DNA of 64,000 nt from Luteimonas huabeiensis HB2 (GTDB lineage Bacteria > Pseudomonadota > Gammaproteobacteria > Xanthomonadales > Xanthomonadaceae). The notes under the pieces were generated by a model, which saw nothing but the letters and a program-made list of their open reading frames with translations, searched no databases and had not been told where the DNA came from. Both the position numbers and the translations under genes were made by a program. Positions 10,173-23,475 of this stretch are shown piece by piece. The stretch lies in contig NZ_JAAN01000015.1 of NCBI RefSeq assembly GCF_000559025.1, forward strand, positions 62,001 to 126,000. The letters run 5' to 3'. Numbering within the stretch: position 1 is the stretch's first letter; each line of letters begins with the position of its first letter.

Positions 10173-10197
10173 GGGCGCCGGATCGGATCCGGCGCCC
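10173..10197 (-). terminator. Rho-independent terminator of the minus-strand PepSY gene
   Basis: A palindromic stem GGGCGCCGGATC / GATCCGGCGCCC is followed on the minus strand by TTTTTCG, a canonical intrinsic terminator. It lies 27 bp past the stop of the PepSY gene that ends at 10224. Confidence 0.8.
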
Positions 10198-10223
10198 CGC
10201 GTACGTTCGGGCGGCGCGGACCG

Positions 10224-10547
10224 TCAGTCGTAATCGACCTCCAGCAGCCTGCCGGTCCGTGCCGAGTATTCGAACTCGACGATGCGGCCGTCGTCGCCGC
10301 GGATGTCGATGTCGTATTCGCCGTCGTCGTAGGACACGTCGATGACGCGCCCGGGATGGCGGCGCTGCGCGTCGGCGAGGATCGCATCGAGCGAGGCACG
10401 GTTGGCGCGGAAGCGCGGATCGGCCTGCGCGGCCGCGGCGGCATGGTGGCGGTCGTCGCCGGCGGCGGCGTCCTGGGCGAAGGCGGCGGGCAGGGCGGCG
10501 GCGAGGCCGGCGGCGGCGATCAGGCTGGCGATGGCGGTACGGTTCAT
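10224..10547 (-). CDS. Secreted PepSY-domain protein
   Basis: Small predicted periplasmic protein of 107 residues. A signal peptide (MNRTAIASLIAAAGLAAALP, cut near AFA-QD) is followed by an alanine-rich linker and one PepSY module. That module spans about residues 55-107, with GRVIDVSYDDGEYDIDIRGDDGRIVEFEYSA shortened here to its key acid-rich beta strands. PepSY domains are thought to inhibit proteases or modulate envelope sensors. AGAGGA lies 8 bp before the ATG at 10547. It is divergent from a second PepSY gene and the two-component pair, and may be a target or accessory of that system. Confidence 0.8.
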   Translation of the reverse strand: MNRTAIASLIAAAGLAAALPAAFAQDAAAGDDRHHAAAAAQADPRFRANRASLDAILADAQRRHPGRVIDVSYDDGEYDIDIRGDDGRIVEFEYSARTGRLLEVDYD

Positions 10548-10675
10548 GGCATGTCCTCTGTTTTCGGAGTGGGCCGGGTCGATCACCGGCTGGCGACCAG
10601 TCTCCGCAGCGCGCCTAACGGGGTTCTGATCGAGCCGTTCACGAAACCGTTAATCGGTCCGCCGACACTGGCGCC

Positions 10676-10996
10676 ATGCGTCTTGCCCACTTCCCGCTCG
10701 CGTTGGCCGCGCTGCTGTTCGCCGCGCCGCTCGCCATGCCGTTGCGCGCCGACCCGCAGGGGCCGCGCGGCGGCGCCGACTATGCCCGCGACGGCGTGCG
10801 CAGCGGCGAGTTCGTGCGCCTGGAGCGCCTGCTGGCCGATGCCGAGCGGCGCTATCCCGGGCGCGTGATCGAAGTGGAACTCGACCAGGACGACGACGAG
10901 TACGAGATCGAGATCCTGATGGGCGACGGGCGCGTGGCGGAGCTGAAGTACGATGCGCGCTCCGGGCGCCTGCTCGAGGTCGAGATCGACGACTGA
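10676..10996 (+). CDS. Secreted PepSY-domain protein, first gene of a two-component operon
   Basis: Predicted periplasmic protein of 106 residues: signal peptide (about 1-22, ending near PLRA), then one PepSY domain. Its C-terminus, VAELKYDARSGRLLEVEIDD, closely parallels VEFEYSARTGRLLEVDYD in the divergent gene at 10224-10547, so the two are paralogues. The stop overlaps the response-regulator ATG by 1 base, so the PepSY protein, regulator and kinase are very likely one operon, with the PepSY protein as a periplasmic modulator. The 128-bp gap to the divergent gene holds the promoters; I see no clear hexamers. Confidence 0.82.
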   Translation: MRLAHFPLALAALLFAAPLAMPLRADPQGPRGGADYARDGVRSGEFVRLERLLADAERRYPGRVIEVELDQDDDEYEIEILMGDGRVAELKYDARSGRLLEVEIDD

Positions 10997-11654
10997 TGCG
11001 CATCCTGCTGGCCGAGGACGACGCCGCGCTGGCGGCGAAGATCGCCGCGGCGCTGGATGCGGCGGGCTTCGCGGTCGATCGCGTCGGCGACGGCGCCGAG
11101 GCCGAGTTCCGCGGCCAGACCGAGGCCTACGACGCGGCGGTGCTCGACCTCGGGCTGCCGGGGCTGGACGGGATCTCGGTGCTGCACCGCTGGCGCGAGG
11201 CCGGGCAGTCGCTGCCGGTGCTGGTGCTGACCGCGCGCGGCCGCTGGCACGACAAGCTGGCGGGCTTCGATGCCGGCGCCGACGACTATCTCACCAAGCC
11301 GTTCCAGCTGGAGGAGCTGGTGCTGCGCCTGCACGCGCTGATCCGCCGCAGTGCCGGCCACGCCTCGCCGCGGCTGCGCTGCGGCGCGCTGGAGCTCGAC
11401 GTCCACGCCGGCCGCTTCGCCCTCGACGGCGACCCGCTGGCGCTGACCGCGCAGGAGTACCGCATCCTCGCCTACCTGATGCACCACGCCGGGCGCGTGG
11501 TCAGCCGGGCGGAACTCGGCGAGCACGTCTACGACAACGGCTACGACCCCGATTCCAACGCGCTCGACGTGCTGGTCGGGCGCATCCGCCGCAAGCTGGG
11601 AGTGCCGCTGCTGCACACCGTGCGCGGGCAGGGCTTCAGGCTCGCGGAGATGCC

Positions 11655-11658
<4 letters not shown>
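10996..11658 (+). CDS. OmpR/PhoB-family response regulator
   Basis: Two-component response regulator of 220 residues, close in form to QseB/PmrA/PhoP. The receiver domain (about 1-115) starts [20 protein letters not shown], with acidic residues EDD and phospho-acceptor Asp in [15 protein letters not shown]. The conserved Thr is in LVLTARG and Lys in YLTKPF. The winged-helix DNA-binding domain (about 125-218) shows [17 protein letters not shown] and the recognition segment [18 protein letters not shown]. It overlaps both neighbours (PepSY by 1 base, kinase by 4 bases). Confidence 0.93.
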
Positions 11659-15589
<3,931 letters not shown>

Positions 15590-16027
15590 ATGCGCCGCGA
15601 TCCCGCTCGTCTGCGTCGCGCGGCCTGGATGCTGCTGGCCGCCAGCGCGTCCACGCCGGTGCTGGCCCAGGTGCGAGCGCCCGAACCCACCCCGCGCCAG
15701 GCCGAACAGGCGCAATGGCGCGCTCCGCCCACGGTGGCGCCGGCGGTGCGCCCCGCGGTCGCCCAGGATCCGCAGGTGCGCCAGGCGCAGCAGCGCGTGG
15801 AGGCCCAACGCAATGCGGTGGAAGCGCAGCGGCGGCATGCCGATCGCCTGCGCGCGCTGCCTGCCGCCGCGACGCCCTCGACGCAGGACACGCTCTCGGT
15901 CCAGCGCGAGCAACAGGCCGCGCAGCGCCGGATGCAGGCGCTGCAGCGCGAGCGCGATGCCGCCCAGCAGGACGCCCGCGTGCGCGAGGCGCAGCGGCAG
16001 GCGCGGCCGCTCCCGCCGGCGCGCTGA
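15590..16027 (+). CDS. Hypothetical secreted Gln/Arg/Ala-rich coiled-coil protein
   Basis: Unrecognised protein of 145 residues. A twin-Arg-containing N-terminus (MRRDPARLRRAAWMLLAAS) leads into a hydrophobic stretch and a likely signal-peptidase site after STPVLAQ. The mature part is rich in Gln, Arg and Ala, with long charged stretches such as QVRQAQQRVEAQRNAVEAQ and QREQQAAQRRMQALQRER that predict coiled coil. A strong GGAGGT site lies 5 bp before the ATG. It converges on mutS with a 15-bp gap. No function can be proposed; periplasmic scaffold-like proteins of this kind are common in xanthomonads. Confidence 0.7.
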   Translation: MRRDPARLRRAAWMLLAASASTPVLAQVRAPEPTPRQAEQAQWRAPPTVAPAVRPAVAQDPQVRQAQQRVEAQRNAVEAQRRHADRLRALPAAATPSTQDTLSVQREQQAAQRRMQALQRERDAAQQDARVREAQRQARPLPPAR

Positions 16028-16042
16028 CGCCCGCGCCGACGG

Positions 16043-18667
<2,625 letters not shown>

Positions 18668-18873
18668 GTAGCTCTCAGACGGCGATATAAGATCGGATTT
18701 CAAGGGTGCGAGCGGTCCATAGAGGGACCAGGGCCCAAGCAAAGGCAGTGTGGATTGTCTCGCATGGACCATCCACTGTCGCGCGGAGACATGTGGACCA
18801 TGGCAAAGCTGGCTATCAAGTATTGAACCGCCCCGGGATTCCTGGAGGCTCCAACTCTTGGGAGGATGGAATC

Positions 18874-19197
18874 ATGAGCAAGCCAGTGAAGTATTCCCCG
18901 GAAGTACGGGAGTGCGCGGTGCGGATGGTGCTGGAGCACCAGGACACGCACAGTTCGCAGTGGGCGGCGATCGAGTCGATCGCCGGGAAGATCGGTTGCA
19001 CGGCCGAGACGCTGCGCAACTGGGTGCGGCGAGCCGAGCGTGACCAGGGGCTGCGGCCTGGGCTGACGACGGACGAGCGGTCGCGGATGACGGCGCTGGA
19101 GCGCGAGGTGCGGGAGCTGCGGCAGGCCAACGAGATCCTGCGCAAGGCATCGGCGTATTTCGCCCAGGCGGAGCTCGACCGCCGCTTCAAGCCATGA
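18874..19197 (+). CDS. IS3-family transposase OrfA
   Basis: Helix-turn-helix protein of 107 residues from the IS element. It begins [19 protein letters not shown]; the DNA-binding HTH lies near residues 20-50 ([20 protein letters not shown]). A leucine-zipper-like helix follows ([21 protein letters not shown]), the usual OrfA dimerisation region. Its stop overlaps the OrfB ATG as ATGA. It appears intact. Confidence 0.9.
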   Translation: MSKPVKYSPEVRECAVRMVLEHQDTHSSQWAAIESIAGKIGCTAETLRNWVRRAERDQGLRPGLTTDERSRMTALEREVRELRQANEILRKASAYFAQAELDRRFKP

Positions 19198-20089
19198 CCG
19201 GGTTCGTGGCCGGGCAGCGCCACGCCTACGGAGTCGAGCCGATCTGCCGGGTGCTGGGGATCGCTCCGTCGACCTACTACAGCCATGCGGCCCGGGAGGC
19301 CGATCCCGAGGCCCGCCCGAACCGCTGGTGGCGGGATCGTGCGCTTGAAGAGGAGGTTCGCCCGGTGTGGGACGAGAACAAGCAGGTGTACGGGGCCAAG
19401 AAGGTCTGGAAGCAGTTGCTACGGGAAGGCTGGCCGGTGGCGCGTTGCACGGTGGAACGATTGATGCGCCGGCTGGGACTGCGTGGCGTGATCCGTGGCA
19501 AGCCGGTCAAGACCACGATCAGCGACAAGGCGCAGCCGTGTCCGCTGGACCGGGTGAACCGGCAGTTCCATGCCGAGCGACCGAACGCGCTGTGGGTGAG
19601 CGACTTCACCTACGTCTCGACCTGGCAGGGGATGGTGTACGTGGCGTTCGTGGTCGACGTGTACGCGCGCCGGATCGTCGGCTGGAAGGCGTCCAGTTCG
19701 ATGACCACGGACTTCGTGCTCGATGCCCTGGAACAGGCGCTGCATGCCCGGCAGCGGGAGGGCGAACTGATCCACCACTCCGACAGGGGGTCGCAATACG
19801 TGAGCATCCGCTACAGCGAACGACTGGCCGAGGCCGGGTCGAACCGTCGGTGGGCAGCGTGGGCGACAGCTACGACAACGCGCTGGCCGAGACGATCAAC
19901 GGGCTGTACAAGGCCGAAGTGATCCATCGCCGGTCATGGCGCAACCGCGAGCAGGTGGAACTGGCCACGCTGGACTGGGTGCACTGGTACAACCACAAGC
20001 GATTGCTGGGGCCGATCGGGCATGTCCCGCCAGCGGAAGCCGAAGCGGCTTACTATCGGCAACACACCGGTCAGGCCAGGGCGGCCTGA
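19194..20089 (+). pseudogene. IS3-family transposase OrfB, frameshifted
   Basis: DDE integrase-type transposase. The first part (from 19194) reads through RPNALWVSDFTYVSTWQGMVY, with the first catalytic Asp, and IHHSDRGSQYVSIRYSERLAEAG, with the second. Right after GAGGCCGGG at about 19838 one base appears to be missing. The continuation SVGSVGDSYDNALAETINGLYKAE, with the catalytic Glu, is in another frame and runs to a stop at 20089. Without that frameshift the protein would be about 298 residues, full length. As written the element cannot make an active transposase, unless the missing base is a sequencing error. Confidence 0.85.
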
Positions 20090-20178
20090 CTCAAACCCAA
20101 TGGCCTCCAAGAAAGTCGGGGCGGTTCACACATGCAAAACTGGCCGTAGGGAAGTCGAGGTTCGACCAGGGGGAGCAA

Positions 20179-22374
20179 ATGTTCGATCGCATTGAGTCCA
20201 TCACAGACGCGGCCGTCTGGCACGGCTATGACGGGCAAACCAGCGGCGCGCCGAACTTCAAACGGTACAACTTGTTATACGGCTGGAACGCGTCAGGCAA
20301 GACAACGCTGTCCCGCGTCTTTGGGCTTTTCCAGCGATCGTCGACGAGCAAGCTGCCGGCCGGCGCGCGAGTTCGCCTCCGAATAGGGGGAGAGGTCCTG
20401 GACAGCGGAAAAGACCAAGACCAAGACCGCGTTCGCATATGTGTATTCAATCGCGACTTCATTGACTCGAGCCTGCAGGCTGACTGTACGCAGGCGCCCG
20501 CGCTTTTCATCGTTGGCCAGGAGAACATTCGATTAAGCAACCGCATCGCATCGTTGACCCGACGACGAGACCGTGTCGCCACGATGTACCGTGCAGTTCA
20601 GAAGGCGGAACGCGATGCCAGTAGTGCTAGGGAGAGGGCAGCTACCGATTTGGCGCGAGAGTGCGCGACCATGTTGGGAGTTCGCGACTTTCGGTCTCCC
20701 AATCTCAAGACCCTCGCAGGCTCACTCGCTACGCCAGCGGAGAGCCTCTTGGCCGAAGCTGCGCTGCAAGAAGCTGTGGCGCAGGCCAGGGATCAAAGCC
20801 AGTTCTCTCGCATTGACACCCTGCCAGTCGTAGTCGGCTCCCCGCCTCTGGGAGACGACCTTGCCCGGCTTCTGGTCCAGACGCCGAAGCGATCCACGCT
20901 GAAGCGACTCGCGGAAAACCCGGCGCTGAGCGATTGGGTTCGCTCCGGCCTGCGTTTTCACGAGCACAGTTCGACATGCGCATTCTGCGGCAACGACGCG
21001 GCGAAAGCCCTGGAGGATTACTCGAAACATTTCTCCGACGAGTACCGCCGGCAGCATGCGGATATCACGGCAGCCTTGTCGAGCATGGAGCAGCCCAAGA
21101 CTGTGCCGACCTACCCACATGAACTCCAGTGGGTTCCGGAGGTACGGGCGAAGGTTCAGGCAGCTAAGGAGCAGCTCGAATCGTGGGTAGCTGAGGAAAA
21201 TCGGGCGCGTGCGAGCATGGCGGAGAAGTTGCGCGCGAAGCTCGCAGACATGGAAGCAGTCATCGTTCTGGAGCCGACCTCGGATCATAAAGGCGACCTA
21301 GCCGCTAGCCTGGCCCAGCTCAACGAGGCGAAGGAAGAGCACAACCGCGCCTGTGATGAACTGAGCGCTAGGCGGCGAGCAGCCGCGACCAAAGTGAAAG
21401 AGCACTTCGCCGCACGATACCTACTTGATCCCGGGGCATCTGAGGCCATAGAGACTCTACGCAGCGCTGCCGGCAAGCTGGAGCACGTAAAGGGGGTGGG
21501 GCAGAAGATTGCGACCCAAACCTCGCAGGCCAATGAGGAGCTTCAGCGAAGCTCGGCGGCCGTAAGTCAGATCAACGAACTCCTGCAGCGGCTCTTAGGG
21601 CCATGCATCTGCGTCGAGCAGACCCAAGACAAGCGCATTCAGTTCCTTCGAGAAGGACGCGCAGCAACGAACATGAGCGATGGTGAGCGGACCGCGATCT
21701 CGCTCGCCTACTTCCTAGTAAGCCTGGCACAGAACGGGCAGCGTATCGAAGACCTCGTTGTATTTGTGGACGACCCGATCTGCAGCCTGGATACGAATCA
21801 CATCTACGAGGTAGCTCACCTGATCCTTTCCAGACTTAGGGCATGCCGGCAGCTATTCGTGTCAACACACAACTCAGAGTTCTTCAACACGATCAAGCAG
21901 GACTGGACAGAGCGAGGTGGGTTCAAGCCAGGGCACGCTGGCTATCTGGTCTGTCGTGATGGAGGCGGCCCGAGTCAGCTAAGAGATCTTCCGCGGCACT
22001 TAGTTCGGTTTCGGTCCGACTACCACCACGTCTTCTATTGCTTGAGAAGGGTGTTGGACAGCACCAGCGATGAGGTCGATGAGTACCTCCATTGTCCGAA
22101 CCTACTTAGACGCCTGCTTGAGATGTATCTAGGCTTCAGAAAGCCGACATCCAAACCGTACCAAGCGAAGCTCGACATACTATTCGATGACGAAGTCGAG
22201 CGTGGCGCCGTAGCCAGGTACGTTGATGAGGGCTCACATAGTGCGTCGACGCTCCACCTGCTGGAGTTCTCCGATTTCCCTGCGATGTCCAAGGACATGG
22301 TAGAGCGCGTACTGCGTGCTATGGAACGGGTTGATCCTGATCACTACGCCGTCCTGATGGAGCAGACTGGCTAG
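20179..22374 (+). CDS. AAA_13 (PrrC/RloC-like) SMC-type ATPase, possible anticodon nuclease
   Basis: ATPase of 731 residues with the ABC/SMC layout of the AAA_13 family, which includes the tRNA-cleaving defence proteins PrrC and RloC. Walker A is GWNASGKT at residues 35-42. A Cys-x-x-Cys pair (Cys267, Cys270, in STCAFCGND) opens a long charged coiled-coil region to about 490, resembling the zinc-hook insert of RloC/Rad50. The ABC signature NMSDGERTAISLAYF lies near 497, Walker B VVFVDDPICSLD near 530, and the switch His in FVSTHNSEFF near 562. The C-terminal part has Arg644-x3-Glu648 in NLLRRLLEMYLGF and His687, matching the order of the PrrC Arg-x3-Glu...His triad. Codon use and lower GC than neighbours suggest transfer. 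GGGGGAG precedes the ATG. No hsd genes are adjacent. The nuclease role is inference. Confidence 0.75.
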   Translation: MFDRIESITDAAVWHGYDGQTSGAPNFKRYNLLYGWNASGKTTLSRVFGLFQRSSTSKLPAGARVRLRIGGEVLDSGKDQDQDRVRICVFNRDFIDSSLQADCTQAPALFIVGQENIRLSNRIASLTRRRDRVATMYRAVQKAERDASSARERAATDLARECATMLGVRDFRSPNLKTLAGSLATPAESLLAEAALQEAVAQARDQSQFSRIDTLPVVVGSPPLGDDLARLLVQTPKRSTLKRLAENPALSDWVRSGLRFHEHSSTCAFCGNDAAKALEDYSKHFSDEYRRQHADITAALSSMEQPKTVPTYPHELQWVPEVRAKVQAAKEQLESWVAEENRARASMAEKLRAKLADMEAVIVLEPTSDHKGDLAASLAQLNEAKEEHNRACDELSARRRAAATKVKEHFAARYLLDPGASEAIETLRSAAGKLEHVKGVGQKIATQTSQANEELQRSSAAVSQINELLQRLLGPCICVEQTQDKRIQFLREGRAATNMSDGERTAISLAYFLVSLAQNGQRIEDLVVFVDDPICSLDTNHIYEVAHLILSRLRACRQLFVSTHNSEFFNTIKQDWTERGGFKPGHAGYLVCRDGGGPSQLRDLPRHLVRFRSDYHHVFYCLRRVLDSTSDEVDEYLHCPNLLRRLLEMYLGFRKPTSKPYQAKLDILFDDEVERGAVARYVDEGSHSASTLHLLEFSDFPAMSKDMVERVLRAMERVDPDHYAVLMEQTG

Positions 22375-22508
22375 CTGCCAAACTCCTAGTCCGCCGGACT
22401 GGTGCCGAAGCTCACTGGGTAGCTCCGAAAGAAGCTCCTCAGGCCGCATGTGAGCACGGCTCATTCCCTGGGCCACATAGTAGGCGTGATTGCGCTTCGT
22501 AGGCCCAC

Positions 22509-23115
22509 GATCCAATGCGATCGAGATGAACTCGCTGCCGTTGTCGGTCTGGATACGTTTCGGCAGGTCACGCCGGTGGCGTAGCCGCTCCATCACCGTC
22601 ACGACGTCCTCGCCCTTGAGCTGCTGGCCGACCTCGATCGCCAGGCTCTCCTTAGTGAAGTTATCCACGACCGTCAGGGCCCGGAGGCGACGACCATCGA
22701 ACAGGGCATCGGCCACGAAGTCCATGCTCCAGACCTGGTTGGGCGCCGTCAGCACCGTGCGCTCCAGGCGATGCGCTGCGGCCTTGCGGCGGCGCGGCCG
22801 CTTGCGCCGCAGGTTGAGGCCGGCCTGATAGTAGAGCCGGTACACGCGTTTGTGGTTGGCCTTCCAGCCTTCCCGGCGCAGCAGCACGAAGATCCGCCGA
22901 AACCCATAGCGAACGCGAGCGGCGGCGATCTCCTCGATTCGCCGGAGCAGTGGCGCATCATCGTTCTCCCGGGGTTGGTAGTACCACGCCGAGCGGCTCT
23001 GCCTGACCACCTCGCAGGCACGGCGCACCCCAACGCGGTAACGGCTCAGGTATGGCGCAGCGAGCGCCCCTTCTTCATCGGAAAAGTCGGTCGGATACGG
23101 GTGTGGCGGCTTCAA
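22509..23115 (-). pseudogene. Chimeric transposase remnant (IS5-like start joined to IS3-family OrfB)
   Basis: A single open frame mixes two transposases. Residues 1-24 from 23115 (MKPPHPYPTDFSDEEGALAA..) look like the N-terminus of an IS5-family transposase. From about 23043 it becomes IS3-family OrfB with VRRACEVVRQSRSAWYYQP, YGFRRIFVLLRREGWKANHKRVYRLY, NQVWSMDFVADALFDGR (first Asp) and RIQTDNGSEF (second Asp). Homology stops near 22509, before the catalytic Glu, and the frame then runs into unrelated sequence (22375-22508) of no recognised origin. It is a decayed, non-functional scar of nested insertions on the right side of the AAA_13 gene. Confidence 0.75.
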
Positions 23116-23176
23116 CCGGATACGATAGCCGCGTACGTCCGGAGTTCATAGCACGCTTTTGAGGGCTTTATCCATT

Positions 23177-23470
23177 TCATCGGAAAGTAAAGCCATTTTC
23201 GCCTGGGGCTTCATCTAGCCAAGTAATAGGTGCTCCCGTTTCTTTGCCTATAGCGAGAAGATCGGCATTGATTTTTTTCATTGCCAATTGCAATGCCTGC
23301 ACAGAATCTATTCCAATCGCATAGCTTATCTTTTTTCTCTGTCCAATGTTTATGGAATACCAGCAGCGGTAATCTAATTCATCTGCTTCCGGCTTATCGA
23401 TATTTACTGTAATAATAAAGTCGCCCGATTTGAGTGTTCTCTGTGCAATGGGTTCTTTTATTTCATGCAT
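23177..23470 (-). CDS. DUF6968-like small protein, candidate RHS immunity protein
   Basis: Protein of 97 residues that I match, from memory, to the DUF6968 family; its function is unknown. Visible pattern: FIITVNIDKPEADE, a Trp/Tyr-containing central strand (DYRCWYSINIGQ), then IGIDSVQALQLAMKKINADL and WLDEAPGENGF. No signal peptide or membrane helix. The DNA is much more AT-rich than its surroundings, a sign of transfer. It starts 5 bp after the stop of the giant RHS gene in the same direction, the place where polymorphic-toxin immunity genes sit. Immunity is a positional inference; it could also be an unrelated passenger. Confidence 0.65.
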   Translation of the reverse strand: MHEIKEPIAQRTLKSGDFIITVNIDKPEADELDYRCWYSINIGQRKKISYAIGIDSVQALQLAMKKINADLLAIGKETGAPITWLDEAPGENGFTFR

Positions 23471-23475
23471 TTAAA

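Larger units (their letters stand above)
18824..20128 (+). mobile_element. IS3-family insertion sequence, defective
   Basis: Element of 1305 bp bounded by imperfect 27-bp terminal inverted repeats at 18824-18850 and 20102-20128. Both begin TGAACCGCCCCG when read inward, and about 22 of 27 positions match. It encodes OrfA and a frameshifted OrfB in the usual order. The 3 bp on either side (TAT left, CAC right) do not form a target duplication, so the site has probably been rearranged since insertion. It sits between mutS and the AAA_13 ATPase gene, whose start codon is only 50 bp beyond the right end. Confidence 0.88.

Noticed and set aside
18821..20131. A 3-bp target duplication for the left IS3 element
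   Set aside because: TAT on the left and CAC on the right do not match, under any 2-5 bp shift of the boundary that I tried.
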